64,000 nt of DNA. Origin: Bacteroidales bacterium. Lineage in GTDB: Bacteria > Bacteroidota > Bacteroidia > Bacteroidales > P3. The DNA is taken from assembly GCA_017616895.1 (NCBI GenBank), contig JAFZXE010000013.1:46311-110310 (forward strand), read 5' to 3'. The first letter of the stretch is position 1. Each line of letters begins with the position of its first letter. Position numbers and translations under genes: made by a program. This document shows, piece by piece, positions 51,424 through 59,407 of this stretch. The notes below the pieces were generated by a model. That model worked only from the letters and a program-made list of their open reading frames with translations. It was not told the DNA's origin and made no database searches.

Positions 51424-52042
51424 TATGTTTTCTATGCATAAAGGATATTATACATTGTTTATCCAACTGTTCTTTATAGCATCAGTTGTTAATGCACAAT
51501 GTGATTCTGTAAATATAAAAAAAACGGATTACAAACTTTTTGATAACGGTATTTTTGAAATATATGGAACAAATAGGTTTGACACAAATATTACATGGAT
51601 TTACACCATGGGGATATGGAAGTATGCAGGAGGGGATACTATTGCGTTAAAAAGCTATGAAAAATATAAGCCCACATTGTATAGTGCCCGTGAATTTGTT
51701 GACACTAATTCTGATGATATTGTGTTTGAAATATATGCTACGAGCGGAGATCTTCTTACAATAAATCGGTGGCGCAAGGATTCGAACCCTTATTCACCAT
51801 TTCAATATGACTATGAATGTGACACATGCATGTTTATTGGTGCAGGCATTGATATCACAAATACCGACTATGTCCATATTTCGTTAGTGAACAAAACACT
51901 ATATTACAAAATATGCGATAAGCGGTCTAATCATTTTATGTTTGTTGTAAGTGATGCTTGTTGCAGTACGTGCGTTCACATTGATGCAATCTATAAAAAA
52001 TGCGAAAGTGGTCTATTGTATATCGACGGTATATATTACTAA
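51413..52042 (+). CDS. exported putative immunity protein of tip 5
   Basis: The protein has up to 209 residues. Three ATGs (51413, 51425, 51434) are possible; the last gives the best signal peptide (MHKGYYTLFIQLFFIASVVN then AQ). The mature part has several Cys pairs (YECDTCMF, DACCSTCVH) that may form disulfides in the periplasm. I recognise no family. It is the last gene of the right-hand tips, followed directly by the boundary element. Confidence 0.58.
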   Translation: MEGSMFSMHKGYYTLFIQLFFIASVVNAQCDSVNIKKTDYKLFDNGIFEIYGTNRFDTNITWIYTMGIWKYAGGDTIALKSYEKYKPTLYSAREFVDTNSDDIVFEIYATSGDLLTINRWRKDSNPYSPFQYDYECDTCMFIGAGIDITNTDYVHISLVNKTLYYKICDKRSNHFMFVVSDACCSTCVHIDAIYKKCESGLLYIDGIYY

Positions 52043-52044
52043 GG

Positions 52045-52195
52045 GACCCGTTGTTGCGGATGTGTCATCCGCAACTGTTGTACATGAGAATTTGTAATTT
52101 TCAACAGAACGAATACACGAACGCTACATAGGATTCCCGTTGCGCCTGATTTCAAGCCTGGAGCTTTCAGCCAAAACAGAAACAAGGGTAACAAC
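52045..52195 (+). repeat. right boundary copy of the RHS-island element
   Basis: GTTGCGGATG-TGT-CATCCGCAAC (52053-52075) is a perfect 10-base hairpin. GAGAATTTGTAATTTTC (52086-52102) is a near-perfect second one. Then come CACGAACGCTACATAGGATT, GCGCCTGATTTCAAGCC and AAACAGAAACAAGGGTAACA. The element is inverted relative to the copy at 42090-42245. The first hairpin may also terminate transcription. Confidence 0.82.
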
Positions 52196-52701
52196 TGACC
52201 GCTGACAACAAAAAACAGTCGATAATTATTAACCCGTCAACTTAATCCAGTCGCAGGACTCAAAAGTGAAAACCTAAATCAGCAAACCACAATTTTTGGC
52301 AGAAAAAACGGTCTGCCGACCGACCACCGAAAGGTCGCCGAAGGATCGCCGAAGGATCTAAAGCTTAATATTTGAAAATCAGTATTTTGCAAATTGCCAT
52401 AGAGTCTTTATATAAAGCTCTGTTTTCCAGTAAGATAAATTGTAATGACAGGTAATGGGTATCTGGTGAGTCCTCCCATATATGTAATGACCCGACGAAA
52501 TGTTAAATTAGTCAGGGGCTGTGTTAAAATTTCTTGTTTTTTTGTCAATTCGGTTAGCCGAAGGCTCACTAACCACGGACTACCTACTACTAATTTGTGG
52601 TTAACCTAAATCAGCAAACTACAAACTTCATGACTTTACCATGACTTTACCACGACTTTACCACGACTTAAACCAACGTAAGTTTTTTAGGAATATGGGA
52701 C
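52196..52701. repeat. non-coding gap with a 22-bp direct repeat and two short 11-bp arrays
   Basis: AACCTAAATCAGCAAACCAC (52271-52290) recurs with one change at 52603-52622. Between them lie an 11-bp array at 52313-52356 (CTGCCGACCGA, CCACCGAAAGG, TCGCCGAAGGA twice) and AT-rich DNA with no gene. After the second copy four 11-mers follow at 52629-52672 (CATGACTTTAC twice, CACGACTTTAC, CACGACTTAAA). I see no coding sequence in this 500-base gap. Confidence 0.75.
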
Positions 52702-54009
52702 TTATCTTAATGGCGGAACAGCGGTGCTGGAAGGTGCACTACATAGGCAATGGTAGCCGATGCGACAGTCGAGGCAGCGGCGCTGGTCGCAGTAGAGGCT
52801 GTGAAGCTGTATGAGCGCCTGGCTGTCGGCGGCATCGCGCACCTCCACTCCGCAGGATTTCCATCGGGTTATTATATTGTTTCGTTCGGGTTTCATCTGC
52901 CTCAGCATTTCCACCGCCCTGTCGCACAGTTCCTCTTTCCCGTGACGCTTGCCATAGACGAACAGCAGCGGCAGCCATGCGTTGATAATCAACGTCTCGA
53001 CCAACATCTTGCCGACATTCTTGTCGCTCTCTTTCGTCATTTTGTCAAACTGGTAGTGCGACTTCCAGTAGTCGGCTGCCTTTGCGTCGAAAAAGGCTTC
53101 CAGATCTTTCGCCTCGGTGGTTTCGAGCAGTTTTGAAAACAGGTTGCGCGACGAAACCATCAGCGTGGCGAACTGGCTGATACGCACCGTGGGAAACGAC
53201 GTGGGTCGCAAACGGAAAAACTTCCACAGCCGCGGCGATATGGGTGTCAGCGAAAACCCTTTGCGCAGCGCCTCGTATTCGGTCTGCAGCCGCCGTGGGT
53301 ATTCGTCGTCGAAATATCCGTCCAGCAACCCTGCCTGGCCCATAAGCAGTGCCTCCACCTTGTCGCGGTCGTCGCGATAGCGTGCCAACAGGGTGAGCGG
53401 CGTTGCCTTGGCCAGCAACTCAAAGGGAAAGGCGTTGGCTTTGCTGCCGAAATAGTGCGCCGTGAGCCAGTAGCAAACCGTTTCCCAGCTGCCCTTGCTG
53501 TCGTCGAGCATCTGCGAAACCATGGTTGCCTTGCGTTCAAACCTCTCAACCACCAGCCTCTCCAACCACGCATTCCACACAAACTCAGACACCTCGCCCA
53601 GTCGTGCGCCACAGGCTATGGGCGTCTGCACCGGCACATTCATCAATTCTTCGTAACGGTTCCACAACTCTATAGGTATGAACCGCTTAAGTTCCAACTC
53701 GGGCAGTGTGTATCCCGCCTGGGTGCGTATGTCGCAGTCGTGCTCATAAACCACATGCAGTATCACATTGTTGTAGGCCGCATCAGACGAATGTCCGTGG
53801 GCGTGCCAATCCGACGAGCTGACATGCACCTCAACGCATCCCGCCCATCGCACACCTCCTATCGACACCACCGCTCCCTCGAAATCAGGGCCGGCGTCGC
53901 TGTTTTGCGTACCTGGATTTTCCACCACCACCGGCTGCCCATCGTATGTCGTGAGCTCGCCGGAAAGCATCCGGTGGCGCCAGACATATTGCAGGAAAGC
54001 CTCGGTCAT
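52702..54009 (-). CDS. DUF2851 family protein
   Basis: The 435-residue protein matches the DUF2851 family of Bacteroidota, whose role is unknown. Seen: VVVENPGTQNSDAGPDFEGA near the N-terminus, VEVHVSSSDWHAHGHSSDAA, NVILHVVYEHD and the central RLVVERFERKA. The C-terminus has a Cys cluster (LYCDQRRCLDCRIGYHCLC) that may bind zinc. The N-terminal acidic and His motifs resemble a nuclease-like fold, but this is only a guess. An 8-bp array begins 15 bases upstream of its start. Confidence 0.88.
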   Translation of the reverse strand: MTEAFLQYVWRHRMLSGELTTYDGQPVVVENPGTQNSDAGPDFEGAVVSIGGVRWAGCVEVHVSSSDWHAHGHSSDAAYNNVILHVVYEHDCDIRTQAGYTLPELELKRFIPIELWNRYEELMNVPVQTPIACGARLGEVSEFVWNAWLERLVVERFERKATMVSQMLDDSKGSWETVCYWLTAHYFGSKANAFPFELLAKATPLTLLARYRDDRDKVEALLMGQAGLLDGYFDDEYPRRLQTEYEALRKGFSLTPISPRLWKFFRLRPTSFPTVRISQFATLMVSSRNLFSKLLETTEAKDLEAFFDAKAADYWKSHYQFDKMTKESDKNVGKMLVETLIINAWLPLLFVYGKRHGKEELCDRAVEMLRQMKPERNNIITRWKSCGVEVRDAADSQALIQLHSLYCDQRRCLDCRIGYHCLCSAPSSTAVPPLR

Positions 54010-54024
54010 GGGGATTGGGGGATT

Positions 54025-54184
54025 GCGTTAATGCGTTATTGCGTTATTGCGTAAGTGTGAAGGTGTGAAGGTGTTAAGGTGTTAAGGTGTGGAGGTGTGA
54101 AGGTGTGAAGGTGTGAAGGTGTGAAGGTGTGTAAATGCGTTATTGTGTTATTGCGTTAATGTGTTAATGTGTAAGTGTGGAGGA
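54025..54184. repeat. twenty-unit 8-bp array
   Basis: Twenty 8-mers without slip: GCGTTAAT, GCGTTATT twice, GCGTAAGT, then GTGAAGGT/GTTAAGGT/GTGGAGGT variants (nine units), GTGTAAAT, GCGTTATT, GTGTTATT, GCGTTAAT, GTGTTAAT, GTGTAAGT, GTGGAGGA. It fills the whole gap between DUF2851 and dnaJ (both on the minus strand), and ends 4 bases before the dnaJ stop. Confidence 0.93.
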
Positions 54185-54188
54185 GCTT

Positions 54189-55361
54189 TTAGTTAAAGAG
54201 GTCTTTCATTTTGTCGAAGAAGCCGCGTTCCTGCTTGGTGGGATTTGGCTGGAAGTTGGGCGACTCCTTGAGTTTCTCGAGCATCGCCTTTTCCTCCTTG
54301 GTTATGCTTTTGGGTACCCACACGTTGACGCACACAAGCAGGTCGCCTCGTCCGTAGCCGTTGACCGACGGCAACCCCTTGCCTTTCAGCCTCAGCACCT
54401 TGCCCGACGGTGTACCCTGTTCAATCTTGACTCGCACCTTGCCGTGCAGCGTCGGTATCTCGACGGAGCCGCCCATTGCGGCATCGGAAAACGTGATGAA
54501 CGCATTGTAGTAGAGGTTCTGATCCTGACGCTCGAACAGTTCGTGCTGTTTCTCTTCGACCACCACAACCAAGTCGCCCGGCACACCGCCTCGCGGCCCT
54601 GCATTGCCTTTGCCCGACAGGGCGAACTGCATACCGTCAGAAACTCCTGCCGGCACCTGTATGGTGATAACCTCCTCGGACTTCACGATTCCGTCGCCGT
54701 GACAGTCGGGACATTTGTCTTTCACCACCCGGCCTTCGCCGCCGCAGTGAGGGCAGGCCGACTGTGTCTGCATCTGCCCAAGTATGGTGCGGCGCACCTC
54801 GACCACCACTCCGCTGCCGTGACAGTGCGGGCAGGTCTCCAGTTGGCCCGTTCGCGACCCGCTGCCGCCGCAGGTCTTGCAGGGCACATATTTCGTCACC
54901 TTCACCTTTTTCTCAACGCCGGCGTCTATCTCCTCGAGGGTGAGCGGCATCTTGATACGCAGGTTCGACCCACGCACCACTCGCCGTCCCTGGCGTCCGC
55001 CGCCTCCAAATCCAGAAAAGCCGCCGAATCCGCCAAAGCCTCGTCCGCCGCCGAACAAATCGCCGAAGATACCGCCAAACTGCGAGAATATGTCGTTCAT
55101 ATCCATGCCGCCACCGCCGAACCCGCCGGCTCCGTCAACTCCTGCATGGCCAAACTGGTCGTAACGTGCCCTCTTGTCGGAGTCGCTCAGCACACTGTAT
55201 GCCTCAGCCGCCTCCTTGAATTTCTCCTCGGCCTCTTTGTCGTCCGGATTGCGGTCGGGGTGATATTGAAGCGCGAGCTTGCGGTAGGCTTTCTTCAATT
55301 CCTCAGGTGTCGCGTTCTTGCCTACACCCAATATCTCGTAATAATCTCTTTTTGTTGCCAT
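54189..55361 (-). CDS. dnaJ: chaperone DnaJ
   Basis: DnaJ delivers unfolded proteins to DnaK and triggers its ATPase. It has 390 residues. The J domain carries His34-Pro-Asp36 in [12 protein letters not shown] Gly/Phe-rich linker (about 75-125) with many GFGG words follows. Four zinc motifs CxxCxGxG come next ([32 protein letters not shown]), then the two substrate-binding domains. It lies 106 bases after grpE on the same strand, the usual grpE-dnaJ order. Confidence 0.97.
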   Translation of the reverse strand: MATKRDYYEILGVGKNATPEELKKAYRKLALQYHPDRNPDDKEAEEKFKEAAEAYSVLSDSDKRARYDQFGHAGVDGAGGFGGGGMDMNDIFSQFGGIFGDLFGGGRGFGGFGGFSGFGGGGRQGRRVVRGSNLRIKMPLTLEEIDAGVEKKVKVTKYVPCKTCGGSGSRTGQLETCPHCHGSGVVVEVRRTILGQMQTQSACPHCGGEGRVVKDKCPDCHGDGIVKSEEVITIQVPAGVSDGMQFALSGKGNAGPRGGVPGDLVVVVEEKQHELFERQDQNLYYNAFITFSDAAMGGSVEIPTLHGKVRVKIEQGTPSGKVLRLKGKGLPSVNGYGRGDLLVCVNVWVPKSITKEEKAMLEKLKESPNFQPNPTKQERGFFDKMKDLFN

Positions 55362-55467
55362 TTCGATTGAATCGTGAAAGTTGAAATTCGGATTTCGAAA
55401 TTCATAATTGACTCACTTCATGTAACTATTCATCGGTGTTCGCAGCCTTGGGCACAAAATCAGCCAC

Positions 55468-56088
55468 TCAAACTGCCACCACCACCTTTGCGTGGCGCAG
55501 CACCTTGTCGTTCAAGTAGTAGCCTTTCTGTATCTCGTCTATTATCTTGTTTTTCTTTTCCTCGTCTGTGGCTGGAATCTGTGTGACAGCCTCGTGCAGG
55601 TCGGCGTCGAACACCTCGCCTATCGACTGCATCTGCTTCACGCCTTTCTGCTCCAAGGTTTTCAACAGCTTGTCATAGATGAGTTTCACGCCCTCTTTGG
55701 CCTCGCTTTCCTCACCCATGGCCGTCAGCGCGCGTTCCATGTCATCGACCACCGGCAGTATGGCCTTCACCATCTCTTTGTGCCCGCCCATCTGCAGTTC
55801 TATCTTCTCCTGGCTGGTGCGCCGGCGGTAGTTCTCAAACTCGGCATACAGGCGGGTGTATTTGTCCTGTATCTCGACAAGTTTCTCGCCCATCTCCTGC
55901 AGTTTCTCCTTCGCCTCGGCCATAGCATCGGCGGCCGGCTCCTCGTTTTCAGGCTCCGACGGGGCTGCTTCGCTCTCTGCCTCGGGGGTTTCTTTTTCTG
56001 TATCGACTGTTTCAACCTTTTCGGTCTCAGCCGTTTCCTCTGTCTCCGGAGCTTTCTGCTCCAGATTTTCTTTCTTTATTTTTTCCAT
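55468..56088 (-). CDS. grpE: nucleotide exchange factor GrpE
   Basis: GrpE releases ADP from DnaK. From ATG 56088 it has 206 residues; the ATG at 56106 would add six residues (MKLRHI) that are not typical. The first 65 residues are very acidic and disordered (Glu/Thr/Ala-rich). A long coiled coil follows (KLVEIQDKYTRLYAEFENYR), and the head domain has VLPVVDDMERALTA and GKGYYLNDKVLRHAKV-like ending KGYYLNDKVLRHAKVVVAV. It is just upstream of dnaJ on the same strand. Confidence 0.95.
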   Translation of the reverse strand: MEKIKKENLEQKAPETEETAETEKVETVDTEKETPEAESEAAPSEPENEEPAADAMAEAKEKLQEMGEKLVEIQDKYTRLYAEFENYRRRTSQEKIELQMGGHKEMVKAILPVVDDMERALTAMGEESEAKEGVKLIYDKLLKTLEQKGVKQMQSIGEVFDADLHEAVTQIPATDEEKKNKIIDEIQKGYYLNDKVLRHAKVVVAV

Positions 56089-56174
56089 TATATGTCTTAA
56101 TTTCATAATAATAAGTCGCCATTACTGATACAAAAGCAGTGCCACCCCACTGAGTGCTGTCATTTTGTCAGCAC

Positions 56175-57725
56175 CTACCACACAAACACATCCTGCCATT
56201 GTTTCGGGCGGCGTGTCACTTCCCAGCGGAATCCCTTCAGCAGGCGCCACTCCTCGGGCAGCTGTTTGTCGGGGTATGTCTGCATGTCGGGCTGGCCGAA
56301 TGCCGACACCCGCACAGGCTCGTTGTCCTTGAAATAGACGCGCATGTCGGTGCTCACTCCCGCGTTCACCCCCACTATCGACTTGCGCACCGTCTTCACC
56401 ACCACGCTGTCCCTCACCCTCTTCACCGTGTCCTCCTCGGTGATGTAGTAGGTCATCTGTGCGTTGGCCAAGATATCCACATACGACGGGTTGCCTTCCA
56501 CAAAATAGGCATCCATATTCTTGCTTTTCACCTGGTTGTACCGCTTCGAGTCCAGCTGCTGTATGAGCATGCAGTTGCTCCTCAAGTTCACCTCACGCAA
56601 CCCTGTCGTGTCATGCAGCGCCATAATGGTGTCTGCCGTGCACTGCATGCTGTCGTACCACAGCACTGGGTCGCCGTACAGCACCATCAGCGAGTCCTTG
56701 ACCCAGTAGTTGCACGAGTCGCACATACCCTGGCTGCCCTCCCGGTAGGTCTTCACATGGTGGTACACCTCTATCAGTTCCGCCTCGTTGTCGGCGTTGT
56801 TGAACACATATATCGTGTCGCCGTGCATATAAAGCGAGTCCTCGGGTTTCTCCTTGTCGGCCTTGACCACCAGCGCGCTGTCCGTCACAAACGACATTCG
56901 CTTTCTCTGGTCGGTCTGCCCGTAGCGCCCTGTGCAGGTAAGGTTGTTCGTCGTGTCATGTATGCACACATTCGACACCGCCTCGCCGAAACGCCGGTTG
57001 TCGTCGAAAAAGAGCGTGTCGCCAGTGAGCACCTTCGATCCGTTCACCACCTTCGAGTTCTCATACGACCACGACTCGCGCGTCTTCGTGTTGTACGTTC
57101 CGTAGGTGCTATACACCGTCGTCGAGTCGCTGTATATCACCGACGGCCCTACAAAGAAGGCATCCTCGGTGCGCATGTTGTAGAAAAGCGTGTCGGTCTC
57201 CAAGCGCGACGATGTGTCGCTCAGCACCACCTCGTCGTATATCTCGAAATCTTCGGAGTCTGAGAAGTAAAAGCCCTTGCGGCTTACCAGTGTGCGGCTG
57301 CCGTTGACCGTGTGGCCCCACCAAAAGTAAGTCGCGCGGCTCTCGTTGCGGTCGTACGACATCTGAGGGGTTTTGAGTATGGTCTTTCCGTCGATGAGCA
57401 CCACCGAGTCGCCCCAGATGTTCACCACCCGTGCCTCGCCGTCATAGTACATGCTGTCGCCCGTGATGGTCGTCGTGTCGTTCAATATGATTTTTATGTG
57501 ACGGTAAGCGGTAAAGTCGTTTTTCTTCGTGTTGAGCAGCGCCGAGTCGGCATACAGCCACATACCCTCGTGCTCGGCCTTCACCTTCTGGTACAGAATC
57601 CACACGTCGGCGTTGTCAGCCTTGCGGCTTCCCATGCCCGCCTCATAGGTGATGAGTTTCTGGGCATAAAGGCCCTGACACCCGAAAGCCATTAAGAACA
57701 ATACTATTTTGAGCCATTTAGCCAT
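56175..57725 (-). CDS. OstA/LptA-like periplasmic protein
   Basis: From ATG 57725 the protein has 516 residues with signal peptide MAKWLKIVLFLMAFGCQGLY then AQ. It is a series of short strands with words such as TTTITGDSMYYDGEARVVNI and SKVLTGDTLFFDDNRRFGEA, which match the OstA (LptA/LptD N-terminal) beta-jellyroll. It likely takes part in carrying lipopolysaccharide to the outer membrane, but it is longer than LptA and has no barrel. It is followed by grpE after 86 bases. The ATG at 57734 adds only three residues. Confidence 0.85.
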   Translation of the reverse strand: MAKWLKIVLFLMAFGCQGLYAQKLITYEAGMGSRKADNADVWILYQKVKAEHEGMWLYADSALLNTKKNDFTAYRHIKIILNDTTTITGDSMYYDGEARVVNIWGDSVVLIDGKTILKTPQMSYDRNESRATYFWWGHTVNGSRTLVSRKGFYFSDSEDFEIYDEVVLSDTSSRLETDTLFYNMRTEDAFFVGPSVIYSDSTTVYSTYGTYNTKTRESWSYENSKVVNGSKVLTGDTLFFDDNRRFGEAVSNVCIHDTTNNLTCTGRYGQTDQRKRMSFVTDSALVVKADKEKPEDSLYMHGDTIYVFNNADNEAELIEVYHHVKTYREGSQGMCDSCNYWVKDSLMVLYGDPVLWYDSMQCTADTIMALHDTTGLREVNLRSNCMLIQQLDSKRYNQVKSKNMDAYFVEGNPSYVDILANAQMTYYITEEDTVKRVRDSVVVKTVRKSIVGVNAGVSTDMRVYFKDNEPVRVSAFGQPDMQTYPDKQLPEEWRLLKGFRWEVTRRPKQWQDVFVW

Positions 57726-57769
57726 CCGTATCAATCCTATAGAAGATGCAAAAATACAAAACTTTTTCC

Positions 57770-57777
57770 TATCTTTG
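57770..57777 (+). promoter_or_regulatory. -7 box next to an ATG
   Basis: TATCTTTG ends 5 bases before the ATG at 57782, so the transcript should start at or beside the start codon. It rules out the ATG at 57746. Confidence 0.6.
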
Positions 57778-57781
57778 CATC

Positions 57782-58519
57782 ATGAAACCCGGCTACACAA
57801 TCTTGCTCATCCTTCTCTCGGGCTTATGCCATACGGCAGCGGCGCAATCGTGGCTACCCGACACCGTCGGCTGCGACTGCCAGGTGGTGCGTCACGAGGG
57901 ATATACGCTGCTCTACGACGAAAGCCACGAGCAGGCGCGGTGGGTGGCTTACCTGCTGACTCGCGACAGGCTTAAAGGCGATGTACCGCGCAGGGGCAAC
58001 GACAAGTTTCTTCCCGACACTACGGTTGTATCTGGCAGCGCACTGTCCAGCGACTACAGCCACAGCGGCTACTCGCGCGGACATCTCGCTCCGGCGGCCG
58101 ATATGAAATGGAGCGTACGGGCTATGCGCGAGAGCTTCCTTATGAGCAACATATCGCCTCAAACAAGCGAGTTTAACGACGGCATCTGGCAACGGGCCGA
58201 GAAACTTGTGAGACGGTGGGCCGAAACCTACGACAGCCTTTACGTCATCACCGGACCTGTGCTCGATGAGGGACTGCCCACCATAGGACACCAAAACCAC
58301 ATAAGCATCCCCAGATGCTTCTACAAGGTGATCTACGATCCCAAACGCAAGAAGGGCATCGCGCTGCTCATCGAACATGAAAACTCACCGAAGCCCATCC
58401 AGTCGTTCGCCGTCACCATAGACGAAGTGGAATCGACCACCGGCATCGACTTCTTCCCCGGAATGGACAACGAAGAGCAAATCGAAAGCACCCTCAACCT
58501 CGACCAATGGCTGTGGTGA
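57782..58519 (+). CDS. secreted DNA/RNA non-specific endonuclease (NUC family)
   Basis: From ATG 57782 the protein has 245 residues with signal peptide MKPGYTILLILLSGLCHTAA. The beta-beta-alpha metal nuclease motif appears as SHSGYSRGHLAPAADM, with the catalytic His kept; the first residue of the usual DRGH is Ser. MSNISPQTSEFNDGIWQRAE carries the metal-binding Asn and the Glu. It should degrade DNA or RNA outside the cytoplasm, for nutrition. It is transcribed away from the OstA-like gene. Confidence 0.9.
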   Translation: MKPGYTILLILLSGLCHTAAAQSWLPDTVGCDCQVVRHEGYTLLYDESHEQARWVAYLLTRDRLKGDVPRRGNDKFLPDTTVVSGSALSSDYSHSGYSRGHLAPAADMKWSVRAMRESFLMSNISPQTSEFNDGIWQRAEKLVRRWAETYDSLYVITGPVLDEGLPTIGHQNHISIPRCFYKVIYDPKRKKGIALLIEHENSPKPIQSFAVTIDEVESTTGIDFFPGMDNEEQIESTLNLDQWLW

Positions 58520-58523
58520 GAGC

Positions 58524-58715
58524 GTGCCCGCACAGGGCGATAATTTAGTTTTAAGCTGTAAGTTTTAAGTATTAAGTTCCAGATCACAGGTCACAATTCA
58601 AAATTTCAATTTTCAATTTTCAATTCGCAACCTATCCACATAAAACCTATCAACATATCCACATATCAACAACCTCAAACCTTTTAAACCCTTTAAACAT
58701 TTCCCCGCATTCGCC
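58524..58715. repeat. composite spacer: GTGCCC element, 7-bp and 8-bp words
   Basis: GTGCCCGCACAGGGCGA (58524-58540) is followed by 7-mers at 58548-58575 (GTTTTAA, GCTGTAA, GTTTTAA, GTATTAA), then GATCACA/GGTCACA and TTTTCAA-type 7-mers up to about 58627, and 8-mers (CTATCCAC, CTATCAAC, ATATCCAC, ATATCAAC) to about 58670. The space between two plus-strand genes is wholly made of these words. Confidence 0.78.
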
Positions 58716-59405
58716 ATGCATCTCAATCCAGACACTCTTCCTTTCTTCGACGAACTCCTCGTCAACAACAACCGCGAATGGTTCAACGCCAACAAAGAAC
58801 GCTGGCTCGCCATACGAGCCGACTTCGAAGTGTTCACCCAGGCACTGATCGACGAGATGGTCAAGCTCGACCCGTCGCTGGGCAACCTGACTGCCAAGAA
58901 ATGCATGTATCGCATATACCGCGACATACGCTTTTCGCAGGACAAGCGGCCTTACAAGACACATATCGCCTGTTTCCTGCCCTCCGGCGGCAAGAAAAAC
59001 ATGGGTGTGCCCGGATACTACCTGCAGCTCGGACAGGAGGACTACGGCCTGCACGGCAACTGCTCGCTCGGCGGCGGCATATTCATGCCCTCGCCCCAAA
59101 CACTCTACGCCATCCGACAGGAGATTTTTTACTGCATAGACGAGTTCAAAGCCATCATGGCGGAGCCCAAATACAAAAAATACTTCGGCAACGAGTTCTT
59201 CACCACGAAAAAACTCACGCGGGCGCCGAAAGACTTTCCAGCCGATTGGCCCGACGCCGACCTGCTGAAATACAAAGACTACTGCACCTCATACGCCATG
59301 CCCAGCAAGTACATCGCCAGCGACGAACTGCTCGACCGAGTGTTAGAGGTGTTTCGCGCCAGCGTCCCCCTGAACAAGTTTATCCAACGTGCGATGAGTG
59401 AGTGA
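58716..59405 (+). CDS. DUF2461 family protein
   Basis: The 229-residue protein belongs to DUF2461 (TIGR02453). Typical words: TLPFFDELLVNNNREWFNAN at the N-terminus, YRIYRDIRFSQDKRPYKTHI in the first third, GYYLQLGQEDYGLHGNCSLG and GGIFMPSPQTLYAIRQEI. The function is unknown. It ends 2 bases before the convergent acyltransferase stop. ATG 58716 follows the repeat spacer. Confidence 0.92.
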   Translation: MHLNPDTLPFFDELLVNNNREWFNANKERWLAIRADFEVFTQALIDEMVKLDPSLGNLTAKKCMYRIYRDIRFSQDKRPYKTHIACFLPSGGKKNMGVPGYYLQLGQEDYGLHGNCSLGGGIFMPSPQTLYAIRQEIFYCIDEFKAIMAEPKYKKYFGNEFFTTKKLTRAPKDFPADWPDADLLKYKDYCTSYAMPSKYIASDELLDRVLEVFRASVPLNKFIQRAMSE

Positions 59406-59407
59406 GA

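Noticed and set aside
51766-51810. T-arm-like sequence (minus strand GGTTCGAATCC followed by GCGCCACC)
   Set aside because: It lies inside the reading frame of the tip 5 partner, and no anticodon arm or matching acceptor strand was found, so it is not called a tRNA.
52271-52624. Insertion sequence bounded by the 22-bp direct repeat
   Set aside because: No transposase frame or terminal inverted repeats were found in the 332 bases; kept only as an observation.
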